34,627 nt of DNA, from contig JAIRRC010000033.1 in the NCBI GenBank assembly GCA_031256175.1, positions 1 through 34,627 of the forward strand, in the 5' to 3' direction. The notes beneath the pieces were generated by a model. The model had not been told where the DNA came from, ran no database searches, and was given only the letters and a program-made list of their open reading frames with translations. A program made the position numbers and the translations under genes. This DNA is from Rickettsiales bacterium (GTDB taxonomy: Bacteria > Pseudomonadota > Alphaproteobacteria > Rs-D84). Positions 18,777 through 27,320 of the stretch are shown piece by piece (the stretch's first letter is position 1; every line of letters starts with the position of its first letter).

Positions 18777-19262
18777 TTAGCGTCCTTCGTTCATCCACTG
18801 CTTGACCTTGGCGCCGCAAAGGTTCAGGTGCTGCCGCGTATGGAAATCCCCGCCCTGGGCCGTGTCGGCCATTGCGGCCGCGAACAAGCTGTGCCATAAC
18901 GGCGCGGCCACGATTTCGTTTCGAAGTTCCTGTATCGTGCGGCAAAGATGGTCGAAAATCACGCAGTTGAATTCGGCCGCCGACTTGATGGGTTTTATGA
19001 CGTTCAGGGCAGGCATAGTGAAGCGGTTTGCCGCGGCCAAATCCTTGGCGTCGGCCAGCATGGCGTTATAGACGTCGACCGATTGCGCGCGAAGCTTCGC
19101 GATGTCTTCGGCGGATTCGCAACGGATTCCCTGCGCCTTGGCGCTGCGGACGATTTGGCGTTCTGTCGCCTTTTCGACGCTGAACCGCTGGTTGAAACAG
19201 GCGATTTGCGCGGCCTGTTCGGCGTAATATCTGTGAAGCATTTCAATGGTCGGCTTTTTCAT
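18777..19262 (-). CDS. Hypothetical protein
   Basis: ORF MKKPTIEMLHRYYAEQAAQIACFNQRF... from ATG at 19262 with AAGAGG upstream. Confidence 0.6.
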   Translation of the reverse strand: MKKPTIEMLHRYYAEQAAQIACFNQRFSVEKATERQIVRSAKAQGIRCESAEDIAKLRAQSVDVYNAMLADAKDLAAANRFTMPALNVIKPIKSAAEFNCVIFDHLCRTIQELRNEIVAAPLWHSLFAAAMADTAQGGDFHTRQHLNLCGAKVKQWMNEGR

Positions 19263-19376
19263 GAATTTTCCTCTTGTTATAAGGGGATTATAAATCAAAA
19301 AGTGCTTTTGTCAACTCTTTTGTGCATTCCTTGATTTCTTATTCATGGCCCGTCGGCCCCTTGCGACGCGCACCGG

Positions 19377-20162
19377 TCATTTTCCTGCGCGCCACAGATG
19401 GCCGTATTCCTTTTCCGCCCAGGGCACAAGCTTTATGCCGGGCCGCATTTCGGCGAACACGGATTCAAGGCCGCCCAAGTCTTCCTTCGAAACCAGTTCG
19501 GCGATGACGTCAAGCCGGGCAAGCTCGGGCGCGGAAAGCTTGTGTCCTTCCCACATCAAATCGTTTTCTTCAAGATATTCCAGCTCGTCCTTCACAAGTC
19601 CGCCGACGTCCCTTATCAGATTCGCGGCCGCATAATAAAGGCCCAGCATTTTGTCGTTTCCCGTGAATCCGAAAAGCTTCGGGTCGAAGCCGTGCTTCCT
19701 GACCAGCTGCCATGCGGTGCCGCCGTTTATGAATTCGCCGGCGGAAAGTTTCAGGCGAAGCGTCTGCGCGTCGGCAAGGCGCCAGGCCCCTTTGTCATAA
19801 TATTCGACGACCCAGTGGTCCTCGAAAACACCCGGGTCGAAATATGTCGCGAAGCCGCAGCGCGAACGCGCCGGGATTCCCTTGGCGCGCATGACGGCGA
19901 CGGAAAGCATCGCGAATTCGCGGCACTTGGCGGCGACGATTTTCTGCGTTTTCAATTCATGCTCGATATTGGCCGCGTTCGAAAACCAGGGCCAGTTGGA
20001 ATGAAAAAAATACGCAGGATTCTCGCACGGATGAATCAGGGATTTTCTGACCTGCTTCATTATTTCCAGCGGGTCGGCGGGGAAGCCCGCGGCGAACGCG
20101 GCCGAAATCTTCGACCGCGGCGATTGGGTGGAATAATATTTTTTAATTTCCGCAGATTGCAT
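19377..20162 (-). CDS. Transglutaminase-like superfamily protein
   Basis: KCREFAMLSVAVMRAKGIPARSRCGFATYF...FEDHWVVEYYDKGAWRLADAQ resembles the transglutaminase Cys/His/Asp core. Confidence 0.75.
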   Translation of the reverse strand: MQSAEIKKYYSTQSPRSKISAAFAAGFPADPLEIMKQVRKSLIHPCENPAYFFHSNWPWFSNAANIEHELKTQKIVAAKCREFAMLSVAVMRAKGIPARSRCGFATYFDPGVFEDHWVVEYYDKGAWRLADAQTLRLKLSAGEFINGGTAWQLVRKHGFDPKLFGFTGNDKMLGLYYAAANLIRDVGGLVKDELEYLEENDLMWEGHKLSAPELARLDVIAELVSKEDLGGLESVFAEMRPGIKLVPWAEKEYGHLWRAGK

Positions 20163-20175
20163 TTCTCGCTCCTTA

Positions 20176-20592
20176 TTAAAAATCGTAATAGACTTCCTTG
20201 CAGGCTTCGTCGCCGACCTTGGAGCCCATGTATTCGTGCAGCTTGCCGGTGCCGTGTATGGCGTAAAGCAGCATCCATGACGCGCCTTTTTCCTTCAACG
20301 CCGCTTTGAATTCCAGCAGCAGGTCGCGCGCGACCCGGCCGTTTCTGTGCGGTTTTTCCACGCCGCACAGCTGGCAAATCGCGCCGCCGTTCAACAACCG
20401 CTCGCCCATTATGAAGCCGATGGCGGCGCCCGCATTTTCAGCAATCAGCAGGACGCCGTTTTTAATATATTCCGCGAATTCGCAATCTTCGAAAAATACG
20501 CCGTCGGAACGGCAAAGGTCGCAAGTTCTTTGCAACCGAACTATGTCGGGAACATCGCCCGCCACGGCTTTTCTGATTACGACGTCGGACAT
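20176..20592 (-). CDS. GNAT family N-acetyltransferase (probable)
   Basis: VVIRKAVAGDVPDIVRLQRTCD...GVLLIAENAGAAIGFIMGE...RNGRVARDLLLEFKAALKEKGA. Confidence 0.65.
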   Translation of the reverse strand: MSDVVIRKAVAGDVPDIVRLQRTCDLCRSDGVFFEDCEFAEYIKNGVLLIAENAGAAIGFIMGERLLNGGAICQLCGVEKPHRNGRVARDLLLEFKAALKEKGASWMLLYAIHGTGKLHEYMGSKVGDEACKEVYYDF

Positions 20593-20593
20593 T

Positions 20594-21055
20594 TCAATCC
20601 CTTTCTCCGCCCAGGTGCATTCCGGGTTTCATCAGGGGCTTTTCGCCTTTGGCTTTAAGGGCGGGAACGCCTTTCGCGAAGTCCCGGGGTTTGGCGGAAA
20701 GTTTGGCTATATCGGCTTTCAGCTTCTCGATTTCCGGGACGATTTTCCCGCGGAATTCCGGCGCGTGCCAGCCGGACTTGTCATCGGGATAGGCTTCAAG
20801 CATGATTTGCAAAAAGTTCTTCGCCATGCCTAAAAGCATCGCCTTGTCGGCCGGGTTTTCGAACATGCTTTTGCAACCGGCGATTCTTTTCTCGCATTCC
20901 AAAACGCGGTCGGCGCCGGAACCGCCTTTGCGACGTTCTTTGCTTTCGTCGATTCCATACATCAAGCCGCTTAGAAGTTTCAAAATATCCTTGGTGCGCT
21001 TCTGTTCGTCCGAGCCGTCAGGAAACAGGCGGGCGGCATCCGCTTTGTTCACCAT
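20594..21055 (-). CDS. Hypothetical protein; possibly the 3' half of a gene split at the G9 tract
   Basis: MVNKADAARLFPDGSDEQKRTKDILKLLSGL...; joins the 21061-21375 ORF in frame if one G is added to the tract. Confidence 0.55.
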   Translation of the reverse strand: MVNKADAARLFPDGSDEQKRTKDILKLLSGLMYGIDESKERRKGGSGADRVLECEKRIAGCKSMFENPADKAMLLGMAKNFLQIMLEAYPDDKSGWHAPEFRGKIVPEIEKLKADIAKLSAKPRDFAKGVPALKAKGEKPLMKPGMHLGGERD

Positions 21056-21060
21056 CCGGT

Positions 21061-21375
21061 CTATGCCGAGTATTCTGTGCGGTTCCCCGAACCCCCCCCC
21101 ATGTTCCTCGCAAAATAGTGCTCTGCGCCGGGAACTTTGCCGTTCAGATAGTCGTAAATCTGCCGGTAGAATTTTTCGTCGCCGGCCTTGTAGTCGTTCG
21201 GCCAGCGGAAGGACGGCGCGAAGAAGGGCTCGAAAAACGAGAGCATGTCGGGAAGCGAAATCGACATGACATTAAGGGCTTCGCCGCGGGCGGCGCCAAG
21301 TTCCTTTTCGGCCGCGGCCAGTTCGGCGGCAAGGCGGGCGCGTTTTTGTTCCAGTGTTTCGATAATTTCAGTCAT
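21061..21375 (-). CDS. Hypothetical coiled-coil protein; possibly the 5' half of a split gene
   Basis: MTEIIETLEQKRARLAAELAAAEKELGAARGEALNVMSISLPDMLSFFEPFF...; ends shortly after the G9 tract. Confidence 0.6.
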   Translation of the reverse strand: MTEIIETLEQKRARLAAELAAAEKELGAARGEALNVMSISLPDMLSFFEPFFAPSFRWPNDYKAGDEKFYRQIYDYLNGKVPGAEHYFARNMGGGSGNRTEYSA

Positions 21376-21425
21376 GGAAAATCCTTTTTGTTATCGCAAC
21401 ATTTTATCACAAAATAGGATTCGAT

Positions 21426-22001
21426 TCACGATAAATTTTGAAGGAATTCTTGCAGTTTCCGTTTCCGGTCCGAACCGGTGTCGATGAAGGTTAGTCCAAG
21501 CTCCGCCGCGGCGAGCCGGTATTGCGCGCTTTGCTCCGCGCCTTCCGCCAGATATTTAAGAAGGTCTTCATCGCTTTCATCGCGCGTCCAGTCGTGTTCG
21601 GTGTCGTTTTCGCGCACCGCGCGCAAGGCGTTTTCCGCGTCAAGATTCGGATAGCCCAAAACGACGATGTCCCAGTTCTTATGGTCGATAAGTTTGTGCG
21701 CGGTCCGGACGCCGATATGCGCGCCTTCGACCAGCCAAAGATGTTTCGCCGTTCCGTGCTCATACTTGTCGACAAGCCTTTTCATATATTCGAACATAAA
21801 GGGCGCCAGGGTTTCGCGGTGCTTGTTGTTGTGGGTCGGATAGTCCCAGCGGTCCTTTATTTCAAGTTGCGGCGCGATGTTCTGGAAGGTGGTTACAAGC
21901 GCGTCCTGCGACACATAATTGAAGCGGAACTTTTCGCAAAGCATGTTCGCAAGCGTGGTCTTGCCGCATCTTACCGGCCCGATAATCATAAGGTTTTTCA
22001 T
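21426..22001 (-). CDS. P-loop NTPase / kinase-like protein
   Basis: Walker A GPVRCGKTT in MKNLMIIGPVRCGKTTLANMLCEKFRFNYVSQDALV. Confidence 0.7.
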   Translation of the reverse strand: MKNLMIIGPVRCGKTTLANMLCEKFRFNYVSQDALVTTFQNIAPQLEIKDRWDYPTHNNKHRETLAPFMFEYMKRLVDKYEHGTAKHLWLVEGAHIGVRTAHKLIDHKNWDIVVLGYPNLDAENALRAVRENDTEHDWTRDESDEDLLKYLAEGAEQSAQYRLAAAELGLTFIDTGSDRKRKLQEFLQNLS

Positions 22002-22236
22002 GGCGCATCCGAATATTTATGGTGCGGGTGACGAGGATTGTTCGCATTCCGGCTTCGCCGGAACCGCCGCTAAACGCGGCTTGCTCACCAATCGTATCGG
22101 TTTCGCCACGCGGCAACTACGCCGCTTGCAAAACCGGACTTCTTGTCGAACCCGCCGCCGCTGCGCGGCTTTATGTGGGTTCTCAGTTTTCCAACACCCG
22201 CCATTGGTTCAACACCCGCAAGGGGCGCTGAACCAA

Positions 22237-22310
22237 TGGTGCGGGTGATGGGAATCGAACCCACAACTCAAGCTTGGGAAGCTCGCATTTTACCACTGAA
22301 CTACACCCGC
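22237..22310 (-). tRNA. tRNA-Gly(TCC)
   Basis: Reverse strand GCGGGTGTAGTTCAGTGGTAAAATGCGAGCTTCCCAAGCTTGAGTTGTGGGTTCGATTCCCATCACCCGCACCA; 7-bp acceptor stem, anticodon TCC. Confidence 0.95.
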
Positions 22311-22364
22311 ATGGGGCGATTTTATACGCCCACATGCGGTAAATCAAGTTGAAAGAGATTCTTA

Positions 22365-22934
22365 TTATTTCCCGTTCTGGCGTTTGACGTGGAGCACCAT
22401 GTCCAGAAGGTTCACCGCGGCCATGCTGGCGTTAATCATGCCGGGTTTGCCCAGGCCGAACATCGACACGGCCGGCCCCGGCGGAAGCGCCGATATGCTG
22501 GCGACCGCGGCCATGTCGTTGAACGCGCAGCTGTCCTTGCTGTTTCCGGGAATTCCATAAACCTGAGGCACCATGACGTCGCCTTCGGAGGTTTGCTGGA
22601 ACTTTATGACTTTCCCGCCAAGGTCGCCCGGAAGCGCGGCCGCCATGCCGGCGACGCCCATAAGGACATAGGTTTTCTGTTCGAGCAGAAGATTGTCCGC
22701 GAATTCGCCAAGCTCCAACTGGTTGCGGTGGGCGGACAAGGCGTGGTATTCGAAGCCTACGCCCAAGGCGCGGAGTATTTCGGTTCCGGCGCCCACCATG
22801 TCCTTGTCGCTGGCCGAGCCGGACAATATGACGACCGCGCGCGGCCCCAAAATTCCGTATGCGCTTGCTTCGTCGTAGTGGGATTCGATATTCATGCCGG
22901 GCTTTTTCAGCCACGGGGCAAATTTATGTGCCAT
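22365..22934 (-). CDS. PurE / AIR carboxylase-fold protein, divergent
   Basis: VVILSGSASDKDMVGAGTEILRALGVGFEYHALSAHRNQLEL...VLMGVAGMAAALPGDLGG...PQVYGIPGN resembles the PurE GSxSD, SAHR and AGxAAxLPG motifs. Confidence 0.75.
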   Translation of the reverse strand: MAHKFAPWLKKPGMNIESHYDEASAYGILGPRAVVILSGSASDKDMVGAGTEILRALGVGFEYHALSAHRNQLELGEFADNLLLEQKTYVLMGVAGMAAALPGDLGGKVIKFQQTSEGDVMVPQVYGIPGNSKDSCAFNDMAAVASISALPPGPAVSMFGLGKPGMINASMAAVNLLDMVLHVKRQNGK

Positions 22935-22989
22935 AGTATATAGTTCCTTTCGTTTATCTCCCGCGCTCCCGGTTATTCCGATTATAGAG

Positions 22990-23018
22990 TTGACTTTCGA
23001 GAAAAGCCAGTATAAAAT
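22990..23018 (+). promoter_or_regulatory. Candidate sigma70 promoter of the rpsP operon
   Basis: TTGACT-N17-TAAAAT, about 128 nt upstream of the rpsP ATG. Confidence 0.5.
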
Positions 23019-23146
23019 GAAAGCGCAAATCCCAAAAGATTGCTATCCATGGAACCCTGGGCGCGGTTGGCGCCTGGAACATCAACCGGCGAATACGCTC
23101 TTGATGGACGTTCCCTCGTTGAACTTGAAACAAAAAGGAAAAGAAA

Positions 23147-23578
23147 ATGGCAGTTGTCATACGCATGGCTTTATTCGGGGCCAAAAAGAACCCTTACTAC
23201 CACATCGTCGTAACCGACAAGCGCAACGCGCGCAATTCCGGGAACATCCTGGAACAGGTCGGAACCTACAATCCGAAGCTTCCGCGCGGGACCGAAGGCC
23301 GCGTCAAACTGAAGATGGACCGCGTCAAGGACTGGATGGCCAAGGGCGCCAAGCCTTCGGACCGCGTCTATAAGTTCCTTGCCGACGCGGGCGTTCTGCC
23401 GAAAAAAGCTGCGCCGGTTCAGACCAAGAAGCATTTGCAATCGGAAAAGACCCTGATGAAAATCAAGGACAAGCAGGCGAAACTCGCCAAGGCTGCCGAA
23501 GCCGCCGCCGCGGCCAAGGCCGCGCCCGCGCCGGACGTGTCCGCCGAAGCTTTGGCTGAACCGGTCGCCGCAGAATAA
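23147..23578 (+). CDS. rpsP: 30S ribosomal protein S16
   Basis: MAVVIRMALFGAKKNPYYHIVVTDKRNARNSGNILEQVGTYNP...WMAKGAKPSDRVYKFLADAGVL. Confidence 0.97.
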   Translation: MAVVIRMALFGAKKNPYYHIVVTDKRNARNSGNILEQVGTYNPKLPRGTEGRVKLKMDRVKDWMAKGAKPSDRVYKFLADAGVLPKKAAPVQTKKHLQSEKTLMKIKDKQAKLAKAAEAAAAAKAAPAPDVSAEALAEPVAAE

Positions 23579-23591
23579 ACACAACAGCCGT

Positions 23592-23642
23592 CATTCCAGC
23601 CCCCGCCTTCGCGAGGGCAGGCTCGCTGGAATCCAGGTCATA
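23592..23642. repeat. REP-like hairpin between rpsP and rimM
   Basis: CATTCCAGC...GCTGGAATCC with internal GCCCTCGC-type pairing. Confidence 0.55.
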
Positions 23643-23677
23643 AGTCCCGCGTTGGCGGATAATTCACCAAGTATCGA

Positions 23678-23710
23678 ACAATGGACCCCGGCCTTCGCCG
23701 GGGTGACGGG
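23678..23710 (+). repeat. R1 simple copy
   Basis: ACAATGGACCCCGGCCTTCGCCGGGGTGACGGG. Confidence 0.85.
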
Positions 23711-23721
23711 CAGGGGAAACA

Positions 23722-24177
23722 ATGGCAAATCAAACCAACAACATCTTAATCGCCAGGATAACCTCTCCGCACGGGTTGAAGGGAGAGGTTAGGGGCCAAT
23801 TCTTCACCGACAGCTTCGAGAGTTTCGAAAAGCTTGCCGCGGGCAATATCAAGTCCGTCCGCCAATCCGGCCATGACACATTCATCGCGACCATCGACGG
23901 CGCCGCCGACCGCACCGCGGCCGAAGCCGCCGTCGGCACCGAAATTTTCGCCGGACGCGAGGCGTTCGGCGCCACAAAGCCCGGCGTATATTATATATCC
24001 GACCTGATAGGAATGGATGTCTATCGCGGCAAAGAATTCCTTGGCAAAATCGCGGCAGTCCATAATTTCGGCGCCGGCGACATAATCGAAATAGAAAGCG
24101 GCGACATGTTGGCCATGGTCAGCGCCGCGGTCGATTTGGACAAAAGAACGATAAACATAAATGAAAATACGATTTGA
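23722..24177 (+). CDS. rimM: Ribosome maturation factor RimM
   Basis: ARITSPHGLKGEVRGQFFTDSFESF...VYYISDLIGMDVY..GKEFLGKIAAVHNFGAGDIIEI; between rpsP and trmD. Confidence 0.93.
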   Translation: MANQTNNILIARITSPHGLKGEVRGQFFTDSFESFEKLAAGNIKSVRQSGHDTFIATIDGAADRTAAEAAVGTEIFAGREAFGATKPGVYYISDLIGMDVYRGKEFLGKIAAVHNFGAGDIIEIESGDMLAMVSAAVDLDKRTININENTI

Positions 24178-24286
24178 GATTCCTTCGACGGAACCAACCA
24201 ATCGAAGATTGGGGTTCCTGCTCGGACGGGAAAACATGACGTCGGTCATGTTTTCTGTTTCCGTCCTCACCTTCGCGGGAATGACA
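24168..24286 (+). repeat. R2 copy split by a double-hairpin insertion
   Basis: ACGATTTGAGATTCC ... CACCTTCGCGGGAATGAC; internal GAAAACATGAC/GTCATGTTTTC and GGAACC/GGTTCC stems. Confidence 0.65.
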
Positions 24287-24297
24287 ATGGAATAAAA

Positions 24298-24597
24298 ATG
24301 CACGAAACATTATTCGAGATAACCAACGGATGCATGAAAGAGCAGATGTGCGTCAAGTGCGACAGGGTGCGCGAAGATTGCTCGGCGGTCAGAAAACTTT
24401 TGGAAAGCGTTCCGCCCGAGAAAATCGAAGTGGACTTGCTGCCGAACTTCCACGTCCGGGTATCCGCGCGGATTAATCCGAACGAAGAAACCTACGAATC
24501 CTGCATCGAAAACATAAAGGACCTGAAAGATATAGCCGAAAAAATAAGACTGACCTGTTTGGAATACCAGCTTAAAGAAATGCGCGCGCGGGCATGA
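24298..24597 (+). CDS. Small Cys-containing hypothetical protein overlapping trmD by ATGA
   Basis: MHETLFEITNGCMKEQMCVKCDRVREDCSAVRKLLES...; 4-nt overlap with the trmD start implies translational coupling. Confidence 0.65.
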   Translation: MHETLFEITNGCMKEQMCVKCDRVREDCSAVRKLLESVPPEKIEVDLLPNFHVRVSARINPNEETYESCIENIKDLKDIAEKIRLTCLEYQLKEMRARA

Positions 24598-25310
24598 CGA
24601 ATTTCAATATCATAACGCTTTTTCCGGAATTTTTCCCAGGCATAAACGGCGGGGCGCTGGCGGGCAAGGCTTTGTCCGCGGGGATTTGGTCCGAAAGGAT
24701 AGTGAATCTGCGCGACTATGCCATCAACGACTATGGCTCGGTCGACGACAGCCCCTTCGGCGGCGGCGCGGGCATGGTCATAAGGCCCGACGTCATGGCG
24801 GCCGCCATCGACGGCATTCCGGCCGAAAGCCGCGGGAAAATCATATATTTTTCGCCGCGCGGCAAGCCTTTGACCCAAAAAATGGCGCGGGAATTCTCGG
24901 CCGCGGAAAACCTGACCCTTGTCTGCGGGCGATACGAAGGCCTGGACCAGCGCGCCATCCTCGAATATGACATGGCCGAGGTGTCGGTCGGCGACTATAT
25001 CCTGTCCGGCGGCGACCTTGCGGCGCAGATTTTCATTGACACAATCGTCCGGCTGCTTGATAATGTCGTCGGCAAAACGGACAGCATAAACGATGAAAGT
25101 TTTGAAACCGGGCTGCTTGAATACCCGTTATTCACGCGGCCGGCGGCATGGCGCGGACGAAATGTCCCGGAAGTCCTGCTGAACGGCAACCATAAGGCCA
25201 TAGGCGACTGGCGGCGCGAACAGGCGCGGCTTGTAACTATGGAACGACGGCCGGATTTAATGAAAGCGGAGTGCGCAAGCGAAAAATCCGCCAATAAAAA
25301 GGAAGAGTAA
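24594..25310 (+). CDS. trmD: tRNA (guanine-N1)-methyltransferase
   Basis: NIITLFPEFFPGINGG..., LVCGRYEGLDQRAILEYDMAEVSVGDYILSGGDLAAQIFIDTIVRLL. Confidence 0.97.
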   Translation: MTNFNIITLFPEFFPGINGGALAGKALSAGIWSERIVNLRDYAINDYGSVDDSPFGGGAGMVIRPDVMAAAIDGIPAESRGKIIYFSPRGKPLTQKMAREFSAAENLTLVCGRYEGLDQRAILEYDMAEVSVGDYILSGGDLAAQIFIDTIVRLLDNVVGKTDSINDESFETGLLEYPLFTRPAAWRGRNVPEVLLNGNHKAIGDWRREQARLVTMERRPDLMKAECASEKSANKKEE

Positions 25311-25311
25311 A

Positions 25312-25710
25312 ATGAACCTTGTAAATAAAGTAGAGAAAAAAGAAATCGCCCGCCTTCTCGGCGGCAAAAAGGCGCCGGAATTCAAAGTCGGCGACACCAT
25401 CAAAGTCTATGTCAAAATCAAGGACGGAGAAAAAACCAGAAACCAGCTGTTCGAAGGGCTTGTCATAGCCATGACCGGCAGCGGTTCCGCGGCTTCGTTC
25501 GTCGTGCGCAAGGAATCATACGGCGTCGGCGTCGAACGCAAGTTCCCGATTTATTCGCCCGCCATCGACAGGATAGAAAAAGTCCGCAGCGGACAAATTC
25601 GCCGCGCGAAGCTCTATTTCCTGCGAAAGCTTACCGGAAAGAAATCGCGCGTGCGCGAAAAGCTCGGCCTTAAACCATCCCCGGCCGCCGAACAGCAGAC
25701 GGAAGAATAA
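25312..25710 (+). CDS. rplS: 50S ribosomal protein L19
   Basis: FKVGDTIKVYVKIKDGEKTRNQLFEGLVIAM...YGVGVERKFPIYSPAIDRIEKVRSGQIRRAKLYFLRKLTGKKSRVREKL. Confidence 0.97.
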   Translation: MNLVNKVEKKEIARLLGGKKAPEFKVGDTIKVYVKIKDGEKTRNQLFEGLVIAMTGSGSAASFVVRKESYGVGVERKFPIYSPAIDRIEKVRSGQIRRAKLYFLRKLTGKKSRVREKLGLKPSPAAEQQTEE

Positions 25711-25711
25711 G

Positions 25712-25736
25712 AAAAGGGGGCGAAAGGCCCCCTTTT
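25712..25736 (+). terminator. Rho-independent hairpin after rplS
   Basis: AAAAGGGGGC-GAAAG-GCCCCCTTTT. Confidence 0.8.
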
Positions 25737-25753
25737 ACATAAAGGAAAGGAAA

Positions 25754-27208
25754 ATGCCAGAAATCATAAACGAAGCGGAAGCGCGCCTTGCCAAGGTCGA
25801 ATCCATCCGTTCAACCGACGGCGCGGTTTGGAAGGACAAGTTCGGCCGCACCAACACCATCGCCGAAGCCCGATTGATGGAAGACGGCGCCAAGGTGAAG
25901 ACCGCGGGCAGGCTTACCGCCGCGCGCTGGATGGGCGGCCTTATGTTCGGAAAAATCTACGATATCGACGGCGAAATCCAAATCTCTTTTTCCGCGAACG
26001 ACATAGGCCAGGAAAAATTCGACTGGCTTCACAACAACCTGGACCTGGGCGACTTCATCGGCGTCGCGGGCGAAATGTATCACACCACCAGGGGCGAACT
26101 AACCATAAAGGGATTCGAATACACAATCCTTTCGAAGGCGCTGCGCGGTTTGCCCGACAAGCACCACGGCCTGACCGACATCGAAACCCGCTATCGCCAG
26201 CGCTATCTGGACATCATCGCGAACGCGGAAGCGCGCGAAACCATGAAGTTCCGCTTCAAGATGCTGCGCTTCATCCGCGAATTCCTTTATAAGAACAACT
26301 TCATAGAAGTCGAAACGCCCATTTTGCAGAACATCGCGTCGGGCGCGGCCGCGGCGCCGTTCATCACGCACCACAACGCTTTGGACGCGGATTTCTATCT
26401 GCGCATAGCGCCGGAACTTTATCTGAAACAGGCAATCGCAAGCGGCTTCGACCGGGTGTTCGAGCTTGGCAAAAATTTCCGCAACGAAGGCGTCGACACG
26501 CAGCACCTCCAAGAATTCACCATGCTGGAATGGTATGCCGCGTATTGGGACTGGAACGACAATGTCGAATTCCTTATCAGCCTTATCCAGGAAATGCTGA
26601 TGACTTTGAAGGGCACCCTCAAAATCAATTATCAAGGGCAGGAGCTGGACTTTTCCAAATTCGCGCGCATGGATTATATAGCGGAACTTTCAAAAGTCGT
26701 AGGCCAGGATATTCTGGGCTTCAAAGATTTAGCCGCCGCCAAAAAAGCCGTCGTCGCCGCGGGCCTGTTCAAGGAAGGCGAATTGAAAGACATAAAATCC
26801 GTCATGTCGCTTATCGACCATGTGTGGAAAAAGAAAATCCGCGCGAACACGATGCAGCCGACAATCGTCCACAACTATCCGGCCTTCATGAAGCCGCTTG
26901 CCCGCCGCAACGACAAGGACGCGCGCGCTTCGGATGTTTTCCAGCTTGTCGCGAACGCCGCCGAGATGGTGAACGCGTATTCCGAGCTGGTGGACCCGCT
27001 GGAACAGCGCGCCGCGTTCAGCGAGCAGATGGACAACAAGGCCGCCGGCGAAGAAGAGGGCGTGGAGCTGGACGAAGACTATCTTCGCGCGATGGAGCAC
27101 GGCATGCCGCCGATTTCGGGTTTGGGCCTTGGAATCGACCGCTGGGTCATGCTTTTAACCGACCAGCCGTCCGTCCGCGACGTCATTCTTTTCCCCTTGA
27201 TGAAATAA
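25754..27208 (+). CDS. lysS: Lysyl-tRNA synthetase, class II
   Basis: RYRQRYLDIIANAEARETMKFRFKMLRFIREFLYKNNFIEVETPIL, FELGKNFRNEGVDTQHLQEFTMLEWYAAY, GLGIDRWVMLLTDQPSVRDVILFPLMK. Confidence 0.96.
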   Translation: MPEIINEAEARLAKVESIRSTDGAVWKDKFGRTNTIAEARLMEDGAKVKTAGRLTAARWMGGLMFGKIYDIDGEIQISFSANDIGQEKFDWLHNNLDLGDFIGVAGEMYHTTRGELTIKGFEYTILSKALRGLPDKHHGLTDIETRYRQRYLDIIANAEARETMKFRFKMLRFIREFLYKNNFIEVETPILQNIASGAAAAPFITHHNALDADFYLRIAPELYLKQAIASGFDRVFELGKNFRNEGVDTQHLQEFTMLEWYAAYWDWNDNVEFLISLIQEMLMTLKGTLKINYQGQELDFSKFARMDYIAELSKVVGQDILGFKDLAAAKKAVVAAGLFKEGELKDIKSVMSLIDHVWKKKIRANTMQPTIVHNYPAFMKPLARRNDKDARASDVFQLVANAAEMVNAYSELVDPLEQRAAFSEQMDNKAAGEEEGVELDEDYLRAMEHGMPPISGLGLGIDRWVMLLTDQPSVRDVILFPLMK

Positions 27209-27228
27209 AACATAATCTATGTTTTATT

Positions 27229-27246
27229 AGTCTATTATAATAGACT
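27229..27246. promoter_or_regulatory. 18-bp perfect palindrome abutting the candidate argD promoter
   Basis: AGTCTATTATAATAGACT; the 16-bp core recurs at 1327-1342. Confidence 0.6.
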
Positions 27247-27273
27247 TGATTCCGCGCGGGAATAGTGTATCAT
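27246..27273 (+). promoter_or_regulatory. Candidate sigma70 promoter of the argD-like gene
   Basis: TTGATT-N16-TATCAT, the same boxes and spacing as the candidate promoter at 34255-34282. Confidence 0.5.
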
Positions 27274-27320
27274 AATTTCGTATAGGGAGACGAGAGGGCG
27301 CAAGTTCAAAGGACGCACCC

